The translations under genes were made by a program, and so were the position numbers. The notes below the pieces were generated by a model. That model worked only from the letters and a program-made list of their open reading frames with translations. It was not told where the DNA came from and made no database searches. From Paenibacillus nasutitermitis (GTDB taxonomy: Bacteria; Bacillota; Bacilli; Paenibacillales; Paenibacillaceae): 64,000 nucleotides of DNA. How positions within the stretch are numbered: the first letter of the stretch is position 1; every line of letters begins with the position of its first letter. The stretch spans positions 310,001 through 374,000 of the forward strand of contig NZ_BMHP01000001.1 in NCBI RefSeq assembly GCF_014641075.1, given 5' to 3'. Below, piece by piece: positions 34,190 through 42,974 of the stretch.

Positions 34190-34570
34190 GATGGAGAAAA
34201 GTAAGCCGCGATTCGCGCACAGGGAGAAGACGCCGTGATTGAGAGCGTCTTTGCAGATCAAACGCCGCCGAAGTTCACTCCGTAGCAGACTGCTTGAACC
34301 GCGCACCCAAAAGTGCCGCAGTAGGGAAGTCCGGCCCGGCCCGTTACAGCCGGTATGAGGGATTGCACATACGTTTTGGAGCAGATCAAGCTTATCCTGC
34401 CGTTTTCTTTGCGGTAGTCGATGGCGAAGGCTGAACACTACGAATGATACATGCGTTGCCGACGGTAGGAACCTGAAGGTTCTTATAATAAGCACAGGGC
34501 AGGGCAATCCGAATTAGGGTGGTAACACGGTTCTTTCGTCCCTTACGGGGAGAGAGGGCTTTTTTTTATG
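34190..34570 (+). promoter_or_regulatory. T-box riboswitch (phenylalanine-specific) upstream of pheST
   Basis: The leader carries the conserved T-box antiterminator sequence (AGGGTGGTAACACGG, 34516-34530), followed by a terminator (CTTTCGTCCC-TTAC-GGGGAGAGAG, then T8) at about 34533-34568. Upstream lies a long Stem I region. Its probable specifier loop reads CGAAGTTCACTCC, where TTC (34274-34276) is a Phe codon, matching the downstream gene. Uncharged tRNA-Phe would pair with the specifier and the TGG of the T-box bulge to favour antitermination. It sits 90 bases before pheS. Confidence 0.9.
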
Positions 34571-34656
34571 TTTGGAAATCGGCAGATTGAGCGTACATGA
34601 CGTTAGCGCTGAATCAATAATGCAGGCTGAATAACCTCCTGAAGGGAATGAGAGCA

Positions 34657-35691
34657 ATGAAGGAAAGATTGGAAGCCCTGCGCACAGAGGCGCTGAAAGA
34701 GCTGGAGGATGTACAGAATCCGCAGCAGCTGAATGATCTGCGTGTCAAATATCTCGGGAAGAAAGGCGCTTTAACCGAGATTTTGAGGGGAATGGGCGGT
34801 TTGAGCGCCGAAGAGCGTCCTGTTATTGGGCAGGTGGGCAACGAGGTCCGTGCAGCTATTGAAACGGTTATCGAGGAGAAGCAGGCCGTATTTCTTCAGG
34901 CAGAAACTGAAGGCCGCTTACGCGCTGAAACAATCGATGTTTCGCTTCCCGGCAAACAGCTTCCAGCCGGCGCAGTGCATCCATTGAACAAGGTTGCGCA
35001 GGAAATCGAAGATGTGTTTATCGGCATGGGCTATACGATTGCTGAAGGACCTGAGGTAGAAACGGACTTTTACAACTTCGAAGCCCTGAATCTGCCCAAG
35101 GATCATCCGGCGAGAGATATGCAGGACTCCTTCTACATCACGGATGAAATATTGATGCGCACGCATACGTCGCCCGTGCAGATCCGCACCATGAAAGCGA
35201 TGAACGGCCAAACGCCCGTTAAAGTCATTTGTCCGGGCAAGGTGTACCGCCGGGATGACGATGATGCGACTCATTCGTTCCAGTTCAACCAGATCGAAGG
35301 CCTTGTAATCGGCCCCGATATCCGGATGAGCGACTTGAAGGGAACGCTGCTGCAGTTTGCGCAGGAAATGTTCGGCAAGCAGACCCAGATCCGCCTGCGT
35401 CCAAGCTTCTTTCCGTTCACGGAGCCAAGCGCAGAGGTGGATGTGACCTGTGCGCAATGCGGCGGTCACGGCTGCCGGATGTGCAAGCAGACAGGCTGGC
35501 TGGAAATACTCGGCTGTGGAATGGTCCATCCCCGCGTGCTGGAAATGGGCGGCTATGATCCCAATGAGGTCAGCGGGTTCGCCTTCGGGATGGGCGTGGA
35601 GCGAATCGCGCTGCTTAAATACGAAATCGATGATATTCGCCATTTCTACACGAACGATCTGCGCTTCTTAAGCCAGTTTGTACGAATGTAA
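34657..35691 (+). CDS. pheS: Phenylalanine--tRNA ligase alpha subunit
   Basis: A 344-residue class II synthetase subunit that forms an alpha2-beta2 enzyme with PheT and charges tRNA-Phe. An N-terminal coiled coil ([20 protein letters not shown]) contacts tRNA. Motif 2 is in the region [20 protein letters not shown] and motif 3 in [18 protein letters not shown]. The [12 protein letters not shown] segment and the [10 protein letters not shown] cysteines are typical of bacterial PheS. ATG 34657 is preferred to ATG 34648 because of spacing from GAAGGGA. Confidence 0.96.
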   Translation: MKERLEALRTEALKELEDVQNPQQLNDLRVKYLGKKGALTEILRGMGGLSAEERPVIGQVGNEVRAAIETVIEEKQAVFLQAETEGRLRAETIDVSLPGKQLPAGAVHPLNKVAQEIEDVFIGMGYTIAEGPEVETDFYNFEALNLPKDHPARDMQDSFYITDEILMRTHTSPVQIRTMKAMNGQTPVKVICPGKVYRRDDDDATHSFQFNQIEGLVIGPDIRMSDLKGTLLQFAQEMFGKQTQIRLRPSFFPFTEPSAEVDVTCAQCGGHGCRMCKQTGWLEILGCGMVHPRVLEMGGYDPNEVSGFAFGMGVERIALLKYEIDDIRHFYTNDLRFLSQFVRM

Positions 35692-35708
35692 CGAGGAGGT
35701 TTGGACCA

Positions 35709-38153
35709 ATGAATGTATCTTATAAGTGGCTAAGTGAATATATCGATCTGTCCGGTTTTGACGGAGATCAGCTGGCCGAGCTGATGACGCGCGGCGGTAT
35801 TGAAATCGATGTGGTCGAAAAACGCAACAAAGGAATCAGCGGTGTGGTCGTAGGCCATGTGTTGACCAAGGAGAAACACCCCGATGCGGATAAGCTGAAT
35901 GTTTGTACCGTGGATGTCGGGCAAGGCGAGCCCTTACAGATCGTATGCGGAGCCAAAAACGTCGCTGCCGGTCAACATGTGCCGGTTGCAGTAGTAGGAG
36001 CTAAGCTGCCAGGCGATTTCGCAATTAAGCGGGCCAAGCTGCGGGGCGTTGAATCCCAGGGGATGATCTGCTCGGCGAAGGAGCTGGGTCTGAACGAGAA
36101 GCTGCTGCCCAAGGACCAGCAGGAAGGCATTCTCGTGCTGCCGGAAGGTACGGAAATAGGCAAATCCATCCTGGATGTGCTTGCGATTGAGGATGAAGTG
36201 CTGGAGCTGGATTTGACGCCTAACCGCTCGGATTGTCTGAGCATGCTTGGGGTAGCCTATGAGGTCGGCGCGCTGACAGGCCGTCCGGTCAAGCTGCCGG
36301 AAACGCAGGTGAGCGATGCAGCGGAGGGAGCCGCTGATCATATCACCGTAACGATCGAAGGAGAAGAGCAGTGTACCCATTACGCCGCCCGCTATATCAA
36401 AGGCGTGAAGATTGGCCCTTCGCCGCAATGGATGCAGAACCGTCTGATGGCGGCAGGCATCAGACCAATCAGCAACATTGTGGATATCACCAACTTTGTC
36501 ATGCTGGAGTACGGACAGCCGCTGCATGCGTTCGATGCCGACAAAGTGGAAGGCGGCCGGATTGTCGTACGGCTCGCGCGGGAAGGCGAAACGATCGTAA
36601 CGCTCGACGGGCAGCAGCGCAGCCTCGAGCCGCATATGCTGGTAATCACGGACGGGGAACGGCCTATTGCGCTAGCCGGCGTTATGGGCGGAGCTTCTTC
36701 GGAAGTGACTGACGGCACGGTCAATATCCTGCTGGAATCGGCCCGCTTCAACGGCGCGACGGTCCGCAAGACCTCAAGACAGGTAGGGCTGCGCTCGGAA
36801 TCCAGTATCCGGTTCGAGAAGGGCGTTGATCCGGCCCGCGTGATTCCGGCTCTAGACCGTGCCGCTACCCTGATGGCGCAATACGCTCAGGGGCTCGTGC
36901 TCGATGGGATCGTCGAAGAGCTTGGCTCCAGTCAGGATGAAACGGTATTGACCATGACGCTGGACAAAATAAACCGCTACCTCGGTACGGAGTTGTCCAA
37001 GCTGGAAACGGAAATTATTTTCGGACGCCTGCAGTTCCCGTATGAATTTGGGGCAAACGGGGAATTTACGGTGAAGGTGCCTACACGCCGGGGAGATATT
37101 TCCCGGGATGTGGATATCATTGAAGAGGTCGCGCGTCTTCACGGCTATGACAACATCCCGACAACGCCGATCGAAGGACCGTCCACCCCCGGCTCCCTGA
37201 CCAAGCCGCAGGCAATCCGCCGCGAGCTGCGCAAGCGCCTGACCGATGCGGGACTGCATGAGGTGATGACTTATTCCTTCACGCATCCGGACCGTACCCT
37301 GCTGTTCCCTGCGCTGTCGGAAAAGGATGCACAGCCGGTAAAATTGTCTTTGCCCATGAGCGAAGACCGGAGCGTGCTGCGAACCGCCCTGCTTCCGCAA
37401 ATGCTGGAAGTCGCGGCCTACAACCGCAACCGCAAAAACGACAATCTGGCGATATTTGAAATCGGCAGTGTCTTCCACTCGGATGAGGCGCTTCTGACAC
37501 GCCTTCCGCAGGAGAAACACCGTTTGGCTGTGCTGCTGACCGGCAGCCGGAATGAGGCGGCCTGGAATCAGAAGCCTGCAGCGGTGGATTTCTTTGATGC
37601 AAAGGGAATTATCGAAACGGTCGCCCAGGTGCTCGGCATCAGCGGGATGGTCCAATATGAGGCTGCACAGCCTGAGCATATGCACCCTGGCCGCACGGCG
37701 GCGATCGTCTTGACGACGGAAAGGGGACCGGAGACGATCGGTTATGTCGGCCAGCTTCACCCGTCGGTCCAGCATGATCATGATTTGGCGGATGTTTATG
37801 TGCTTGAGGTTGAGCTTGGGCCGTTGTATGATGCGGCTGCTTTCAAGATCGCCTACAGCGTGCTGCCGCGTTATCCGTCTATTGACCGCGATATCGCCGT
37901 TGTCATCGACCGCGCGCTGCCCGCAGGCAAGCTGCTTGATGCTGTGCGTGAAACCGCAGGCGAGCTGCTGGAATCGGTGAAGGTCTTCGATGTCTACACG
38001 GGCGAGAAGCTTGGAGCCGACAAAAAGAGCGTCGCCATCTCGCTTGTCTACCGGCATGCCGAGCGTACGTTGACGGATGAGGAAGTTACCGATCTGCATA
38101 ACCAGGTCGTGACAAGATTAGAAGATTCTTTTACTGCAGAATTGCGTAAATAG
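35709..38153 (+). CDS. pheT: Phenylalanine--tRNA ligase beta subunit
   Basis: 814 residues, the usual size. Domains run in order: a tRNA-binding OB fold (about 40-150, VVGHVLTKEKHPDADKLNVC), the B3/B4 editing region (about 215-400), B5 (about 405-475, PTRRGDISRDVDIIEEVARL), the class II-like core, and the C-terminal FDX-ACB anticodon domain (RYPSIDRDIAVVID ... VYRHAERTLTDEEV). A GAGGAGGT site precedes ATG 35709, 17 bases after pheS. It is under the same T-box. Confidence 0.96.
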   Translation: MNVSYKWLSEYIDLSGFDGDQLAELMTRGGIEIDVVEKRNKGISGVVVGHVLTKEKHPDADKLNVCTVDVGQGEPLQIVCGAKNVAAGQHVPVAVVGAKLPGDFAIKRAKLRGVESQGMICSAKELGLNEKLLPKDQQEGILVLPEGTEIGKSILDVLAIEDEVLELDLTPNRSDCLSMLGVAYEVGALTGRPVKLPETQVSDAAEGAADHITVTIEGEEQCTHYAARYIKGVKIGPSPQWMQNRLMAAGIRPISNIVDITNFVMLEYGQPLHAFDADKVEGGRIVVRLAREGETIVTLDGQQRSLEPHMLVITDGERPIALAGVMGGASSEVTDGTVNILLESARFNGATVRKTSRQVGLRSESSIRFEKGVDPARVIPALDRAATLMAQYAQGLVLDGIVEELGSSQDETVLTMTLDKINRYLGTELSKLETEIIFGRLQFPYEFGANGEFTVKVPTRRGDISRDVDIIEEVARLHGYDNIPTTPIEGPSTPGSLTKPQAIRRELRKRLTDAGLHEVMTYSFTHPDRTLLFPALSEKDAQPVKLSLPMSEDRSVLRTALLPQMLEVAAYNRNRKNDNLAIFEIGSVFHSDEALLTRLPQEKHRLAVLLTGSRNEAAWNQKPAAVDFFDAKGIIETVAQVLGISGMVQYEAAQPEHMHPGRTAAIVLTTERGPETIGYVGQLHPSVQHDHDLADVYVLEVELGPLYDAAAFKIAYSVLPRYPSIDRDIAVVIDRALPAGKLLDAVRETAGELLESVKVFDVYTGEKLGADKKSVAISLVYRHAERTLTDEEVTDLHNQVVTRLEDSFTAELRK

Positions 38154-38164
38154 GCAGGAGATAA

Positions 38165-38225
38165 GCGAAGCCGTATCGAATTAGTTCATTGCGAACCGAT
38201 ATCGATGCGGCTTCGTCTATTATTT
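38165..38225 (+). terminator. Terminator after pheT
   Basis: GCGAAGCCGTATCG pairs with CGATGCGGCTTCG across a loop containing another small stem. The following TCTATTATTTG is only moderately T-rich. Confidence 0.65.
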
Positions 38226-38389
38226 GTTTGAAAAGCTTGAGGGTGAACGGTTGCTCGATGGATCGTAACCGGGTGGACGGCAAATAGGGATGAATGGCAT
38301 CTGGTGCTAGTAAGGCAATAGATCGATTGGTTTAGCTTATGCTTTCGAAGATATGGTGCTTCGAAAACTTTTTAGGAGGATATGCCCTC

Positions 38390-41300
38390 ATGGACGCTGC
38401 CGAACGCGCACGTGTAACAGTTGACATATATGGAAACCAGTTTAAATTTACAGGTCATACCAACCCGGATTATATTAAGCGGATTGCCGCTTTGGTCGAT
38501 GATAACATGAACAAATTAGCCAAGGGCTATCCTAGGCTGGATTTGCCCAAGCTCTCCCTTCTTGTCGCCGTGCATATGGCGGAAGATGTATTTCGGCTAA
38601 GCCGTGAGAACGAGCGCATGCAGGAGATGGAGGAGCGGCGGGATGCGGCAGTAGCCGAGATGGAAGAAAACAAGCTTCTGCTTGACTCTATTCGCGAGAA
38701 AGCGGCGGCTGACAAGGCTGATGCCGAAGCGGAGCTGGCAATGGCCCAGGAGATTGCGCATGAAGAATTGGAGAAAATCAGCTCCGTTTTGCAGGGGCGC
38801 CTGGAAGAGACGAAGCAGCTGGCGCAGCAGGAGCTTGCGGCTCAGCGCGAGAGACATCTGGAAGAGGTCAGGAAAGAACGCGAAGCAGCCAGCCTTGAGC
38901 TGGAGCAGCTGCTGGCTGCACATGACAGCGAGCTGACGAATATGCGAGAGACCGCAGACGCGGAACTGGCAGGCATCCAGGAGAAACACGTCTTGGAAAC
39001 GGATCGGGAACGCGAAGGGGCCCAACTGGAACTGGACCATGTGAGGGAAAAGCTCAATGCGGAGCTTGCTCTGGAGCAGGAGGCTCACGCGAAGATGGTC
39101 GCGGCAGGGGCAGCCGAGCTGGAGCGGACACGCACGGAGCTGCAGAATCGGCTCGATAAGGCCATAGCCGATGCGCGCGATGAGCTGGAGCTTGCACAGA
39201 GCATCCATCAGGATGAGCAGGCAGCGGCAAGGGCGTCAGCGCAAGAAGAGCTGGAACGCGAGCGTGAATCTGCCCGCCAGGAGCTGGAGAGCGAAGCTGC
39301 GGCCTGGAACAGCAAGCTCAAGCAGCTGCAGGATGAGCAGACAGCTGCAAGGGCGTCAGCGCAGGAGGAACTGGAGCGCGAGCGTGAATCTGCCCGCCAG
39401 GAGCTGGAGCGCGAAGTCGCCGCCTGGAACAGCAAGCTCAAGCAGCTGCAGGATGAGCAGGCAGCGGCAAAGGCATCTGCGCAAGAGGAGCTGGAGCAGG
39501 CTCGGGCCTCTTACGACGAAAAGCTGGAACAGTTGCTGGAGGAACAGCTTAAAGCCGAGGATGCAGCCCAGAAGGAGCTGCAAGAGGTGCGTTCCGGACT
39601 ACATGCGGAGCTGGAGCATACCCGGGCAATGGCCATGGCCGAGCAGGAAAGGGTCAGGCAGGCATCGCGCGAGCGGATTGAACGCCTTCGAGTGGATGCC
39701 GAGCGAGCAGCCGCTGCGGCCGCTCTGGCTGCGGAGGAGCAGCTGGCGAAGGTTCGCGAAAGGGCCTCAGCCGAGCTTGAGCAGGTGCGTGCCGCTTCCG
39801 CCGCGGCTTTAAGCGAAGAACGTGAAACGGCCCATGCCATGCTGGAGGAATCCGAGCGCACCGCTGCCGCTGCCGCGGCTGCTGCTGAAGAACGGCTGGA
39901 AGCTGCGCGAGAAGCCGCCAGGAAGAGGTCTTCGGAGCTTGAGCAGGAGCTGGCGGCTGCCAAGTCCGCATGGCTAGAAGAGCGCAAGGCCGCAGAGTCG
40001 AAGCTGGCTGAAGTTGAACAGACGGCGCAGGAAATGCTTGCCGAAGCGATAGAAGCAGCCGCTGCAGCGAAGAAGGAGCTGGAGCAGCGGCTGGAAGAGT
40101 CGCAGGAAGCGGCCCGGTCCGCGCTCGCGCAGCAGCGGGCTGAAGCCGAGGCGGCTCTACGTAAGGAACGCGAGGCTGCAGAGACTAGGCAGTCAGAAGT
40201 CGAGCAGACCACACAGGAAATGCTTGCCGAAGCGGAAGAAGCAGCCTCCGCAGCGAAGAAGGAGCTGGAGCAGCGGCTGGAAGAGTCGCAGGAAGCGGCC
40301 CGGTCCGCGCTTGCGCAGCAGCGGGCTGAAGCCGAGGCGGCTCTACGCAAGGAACGCGAGGCTGCAGAGACTAGGCAGTCAGAAGTCGAGCAGACCGCAC
40401 AGGAAATGCTTGCCGAAGCGGAGGAAGCAGCCGCCGCAGAGAAGGCGGAGCTTGCGCAGCGGCTGGAAGCGACCCGGACAGAACTTGCGCAGCAGCGGAA
40501 GTCCCAGGAGGAGCAGTTGTCCCAAGCCCGCAAGTCAGCTTCGGAGCTGGAACGGGGGAAAGCCGCCGCAGAGGCAGCGCTGCAAGAGGAACGAGAAGCG
40601 TTGCAAGCCATGTTGGAGCAGGCGCTGCGCGAGGGCGAGGAACAGGCCGGGATCATCCGCGTGGAAATGGAGTCGGAGCGTGATGGGCTGGAGCAGAGGC
40701 TGCGTGAGGAAATGGACCGAAGGGCTCTGGAATGGCAGCAGGAGCGTGAGCAGCTCAGCGGGAAACTGACTCAGGTCAGGCATGAATATAATGCAGCCCA
40801 AACGACATTATCCGAACAGCAGCGACTTGCGCTGGAAGCGGCCGAAAGGGAAGAGTCGCAGCGCACGACAATTGACACTCTTGAACAGGACCTTCTGGAA
40901 AGCGAGATCGGCCTGGAAGAGCTGCAGCGTCAATTCACCGAGCTTCAGCAGGAGGATAGCCGCAGGGCCAGGGCATTGGAACAGCAGGAGCAGCAGCTGA
41001 AGGAGCTGAGCGACAGGCTGTCGGATGCGCGGCACGCAGCCGGTGAAGCCGATGAGCGTCTTGCCTTGCTGACGGAGAACCAGGCCCGGCTGAAAGCAGA
41101 GCTTGAGGAGCAAAGCGTTCAAGAGCAGGAGCTTCGCGAGAAGCTTCAAGCGGCTGAGGACCGTGCCGCTGACATGATGACGGAGGCCCGGATGCAGATG
41201 GCCGAAGCCGAGCGTCTGGCCGAGGAGACTGCGGCGGAAGCGGAGAAGCGGGAACGAATGGCCATGTCCGAGCTGGAGCGGGCCAAGCAGGAGGCAGCGG

Positions 41301-41560
41301 CACATGCCGAGGCGGAAGCGGGTCTTTACGAGCAGCTGCTTCAAAGCGAAGAGGAGACAAGCAAGGCCAGAAGCCGGATTCAACAGCTTATCGACCGGAT
41401 CGAGGAGCTGGAAGCATTGGCATCGGAAGCCAGTTCGTTCGAGGACAATTTACAGTCCGAGCATGAAAGGCTGCAAATTGAACACGGCAAGCTCAAGACA
41501 GAATACTTCAAGCTGCAAACCGAATATAATGAGTGGATTGAGCTGATTGAGAAGAGCTGA
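38390..41560 (+). CDS. Giant coiled-coil protein with N-terminal ZapA domain
   Basis: 1056 residues starting at ATG 38390 behind AGGAGG. Residues about 5-90 form a ZapA cell-division domain (RVTVDIYGNQFKFTGHTNPD, IKRIAALVDDNMNKLAKGYP, LPKLSLLVAVHMAEDVFRL), placed right after pheT as zapA is in B. subtilis (there with rnhC between). ZapA is normally about 85-100 residues and bundles FtsZ filaments. Here it is followed by about 960 residues of almost unbroken Glu/Ala/Gln/Arg-rich coiled coil with two blocks of internal tandem repeats (about 275-370, period 40; about 548-687, period 62). There is no signal peptide, TM helix or ATPase motif, so it is a cytoplasmic filament-like protein. The division role is inferred from the N-terminal domain and gene order. 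Confidence 0.85.
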   Translation: MDAAERARVTVDIYGNQFKFTGHTNPDYIKRIAALVDDNMNKLAKGYPRLDLPKLSLLVAVHMAEDVFRLSRENERMQEMEERRDAAVAEMEENKLLLDSIREKAAADKADAEAELAMAQEIAHEELEKISSVLQGRLEETKQLAQQELAAQRERHLEEVRKEREAASLELEQLLAAHDSELTNMRETADAELAGIQEKHVLETDREREGAQLELDHVREKLNAELALEQEAHAKMVAAGAAELERTRTELQNRLDKAIADARDELELAQSIHQDEQAAARASAQEELERERESARQELESEAAAWNSKLKQLQDEQTAARASAQEELERERESARQELEREVAAWNSKLKQLQDEQAAAKASAQEELEQARASYDEKLEQLLEEQLKAEDAAQKELQEVRSGLHAELEHTRAMAMAEQERVRQASRERIERLRVDAERAAAAAALAAEEQLAKVRERASAELEQVRAASAAALSEERETAHAMLEESERTAAAAAAAAEERLEAAREAARKRSSELEQELAAAKSAWLEERKAAESKLAEVEQTAQEMLAEAIEAAAAAKKELEQRLEESQEAARSALAQQRAEAEAALRKEREAAETRQSEVEQTTQEMLAEAEEAASAAKKELEQRLEESQEAARSALAQQRAEAEAALRKEREAAETRQSEVEQTAQEMLAEAEEAAAAEKAELAQRLEATRTELAQQRKSQEEQLSQARKSASELERGKAAAEAALQEEREALQAMLEQALREGEEQAGIIRVEMESERDGLEQRLREEMDRRALEWQQEREQLSGKLTQVRHEYNAAQTTLSEQQRLALEAAEREESQRTTIDTLEQDLLESEIGLEELQRQFTELQQEDSRRARALEQQEQQLKELSDRLSDARHAAGEADERLALLTENQARLKAELEEQSVQEQELREKLQAAEDRAADMMTEARMQMAEAERLAEETAAEAEKRERMAMSELERAKQEAAAHAEAEAGLYEQLLQSEEETSKARSRIQQLIDRIEELEALASEASSFEDNLQSEHERLQIEHGKLKTEYFKLQTEYNEWIELIEKS
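39211..39498 (+). repeat. 120-bp coding tandem repeat in the ZapA-like gene
   Basis: Units begin at 39211, 39331 and 39451 (GGATGAGCAG each time): two full 120-bp copies and a partial third. They encode a 40-residue coiled-coil unit containing ASAQEELERERESARQELE and AAWNSKLKQLQDEQ. Copies are almost identical at DNA level, which indicates recent duplication or gene conversion. Confidence 0.9.
40031..40450 (+). repeat. 186-bp coding tandem repeat in the ZapA-like gene
   Basis: GAAATGCTTG recurs at 40031, 40217 and 40403, exactly 186 bases apart: two full copies and the start of a third, encoding a 62-residue unit (QEMLAEAEEAA, KKELEQRLEESQEAARSALA, QQRAEAEAALRKEREAAE, TRQSEVEQT). Identity between the copies is very high, again suggesting recent expansion. 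Confidence 0.9.
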
Positions 41561-41580
41561 CACCCCATAAAATGAACAAG

Positions 41581-41619
41581 AAGTGCCGCAGGGACCCCTG
41601 GATCCCCGGCACTTTTTTA
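41581..41619 (+). terminator. Terminator after the ZapA-like gene
   Basis: AAGTGCCG / CGGCACTT with TTTTT downstream and a GGGACCCCTGGATCCCC loop. Confidence 0.85.
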
Positions 41620-41732
41620 TACTTCCCTGCTAATAGAAGTTTTCTTCGTTTGCTTGCAAAAATTCCGCTGCCCGTGCTGGTGCCCTGATTTCTCGCAAGA
41701 AGAGCATCATCCTGCCATCGGCGCAATGTGCA

Positions 41733-41772
41733 CAAAAAAAAGCTCCTGCCTCTTGTGAGCGAGGAAGGAGCC
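41733..41772 (-). terminator. Terminator after the cupredoxin lipoprotein gene
   Basis: On the minus strand GGCTCCTTCCTC pairs with GAGGCAGGAGC, followed by eight T residues, about 45 bases beyond the stop at 41817. Confidence 0.8.
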
Positions 41773-41816
41773 GTAAGCCATACTAAACTGTTGCATATGC
41801 CGCAGCCGCTAATGAA

Positions 41817-42200
41817 CTATTCGACTTTGATTTTGGCGATCATCTTGCTGTGGCCAGTGCCGCAAGGGATGTCGCAGTGAAGTTCATATTCGCCAGCATC
41901 GTTAACCGTTACATCTTTTGATTTGCCATCTGTCAGCTTAACTTGAAGATCGGGAATTTCAACGCCGTGAACGCCGTCGGATTTGAAGGAAATGGTCGTT
42001 GCTTCACCTTTTTTAATCGTATATACTTCTTGATCGAACTTCCAGTTGCTTGCTTTAATGACGATCTCATTGGCTGCGGCAGTACCTGTATTTTCTGCGG
42101 GCGTGTTGTTTGCGTTCCCTGACTTGTCATTGTTGGATCCGCATGCGGCCATAATCATTACCAGAGCTGCCACTACGGAAACCAATAGGATTTTTCTCAT
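41817..42200 (-). CDS. Cupredoxin lipoprotein with CuA-type metal site
   Basis: A 127-residue lipoprotein: signal (LLVSVVAALVMIMAACG, lipobox MAAC) and an Asn/Ala-rich linker, then one cupredoxin domain (about 45-127) resembling the CuA domain of cytochrome c oxidase subunit II. The C-terminal HCDIPCGTGHSKM has the CxxxCxxxHxxM pattern of CuA ligands, and the earlier His in GVHGVEIPDL is the fourth. It has no TM hairpin, so it is a free, membrane-tethered electron carrier or copper chaperone rather than an oxidase subunit. GGAGGG supports the start at 42200. It is monocistronic and reversed relative to its neighbours. Confidence 0.88.
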   Translation of the reverse strand: MRKILLVSVVAALVMIMAACGSNNDKSGNANNTPAENTGTAAANEIVIKASNWKFDQEVYTIKKGEATTISFKSDGVHGVEIPDLQVKLTDGKSKDVTVNDAGEYELHCDIPCGTGHSKMIAKIKVE

Positions 42201-42341
42201 GTAATCATTTCCCTCCATACTGAATAATTAACTATCTTTTACCAGTATAACGGGATTAGCCAAAAATTGCAGTGTCAAACTGATGAATGAAAGATGAACA
42301 AATGATGAACATTTCAATAATTATCCATAATATCATCATTC

Positions 42342-42385
42342 AAAAGGCCGGGCATAACGGATGTACCGCCATGCCCGGCCCTTTG
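42342..42385 (-). terminator. Terminator after the holin-like gene
   Basis: GGCCGGGCAT pairs with ATGCCCGGCC. On the minus strand it is followed by TTTTG. Confidence 0.8.
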
Positions 42386-42405
42386 GGACGTAACTTCTGA
42401 CTCAT

Positions 42406-42765
42406 CTAGCTGTTCTTGGCCCGGCCCGCCTCATACGGTGTGGCAACCGGGATGAACAAGTCGATAATACCGATGACTAATGCGGCCAGAATCGCACCCA
42501 GCCATGTGACGCTCACTCCACCGACGATAAACTGGGCAATCCAGATCACAATGGCGCTGGCGATAAAACCGACAATGCCGCGGCCGAAAGGGGTGACCTT
42601 TTTACCGAAAATACCTTCGATAATCCAGCCGAGAGCGGCGATCACAAGCGCGAGGAATAATGCGCTCCAAAATCCGCCGACGCTAAACTGGGGAACGATG
42701 AAGCCCACAATCATCAGCACGATGGCTGAAATGACGAACCGAACGACATGACCCAGAAAATTCAT
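42406..42765 (-). CDS. Phage holin family (YvlD/DUF360-like) membrane protein
   Basis: A 119-residue, very hydrophobic protein with four predicted TM helices (VVRFVISAIVLMIVGFIVP, FWSALFLALVIAALGWIIEG, IVGFIASAIVIWIAQFIV, TWLGAILAALVIGIIDLFIP). The family is called phage holin family 4 superfamily 2, or YvlD, but members in Bacillota chromosomes are not linked to prophage and have no proven holin role. GGAGGT precedes the ATG at 42765. It lies divergently upstream of mutS2 with a 209-base gap. Confidence 0.82.
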   Translation of the reverse strand: MNFLGHVVRFVISAIVLMIVGFIVPQFSVGGFWSALFLALVIAALGWIIEGIFGKKVTPFGRGIVGFIASAIVIWIAQFIVGGVSVTWLGAILAALVIGIIDLFIPVATPYEAGRAKNS

Positions 42766-42942
42766 GCGGGAACCTCCTAAAAAGTTTTTGGGAACTTTCG
42801 CGTTCCGGTTTTTTGCATCATTCTTCCTTACTGTCAGTCTCCATGCATACAGCTGACATTACAGGATGCTTCATTATTGTTACCTTCTTTGCTCCAGTCA
42901 TGCATGCTGTCTTCAGTCATGGCATACGTTGTACGCTTCGGC

Positions 42943-42948
42943 TATAAT
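42943..42948 (+). promoter_or_regulatory. Candidate -10 element of mutS2
   Basis: A perfect TATAAT with GC in front lies 27 bases before the GTG start of mutS2. No good -35 hexamer is seen at 17 bases. The resulting leader would be short but still includes GAGGGGAG (42956-42963). Confidence 0.4.
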
Positions 42949-42974
42949 AAGAATCGAGGGGAGTTGTGCTCGTT

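Noticed and set aside
39511..40656. A long Ser/Ala/Cys-rich minus-strand frame in the ZapA-like gene
   Set aside because: It is the mirror of Glu/Ala/Gln-rich coiled-coil codons and contains the same DNA repeats; no ribosome site or domain.
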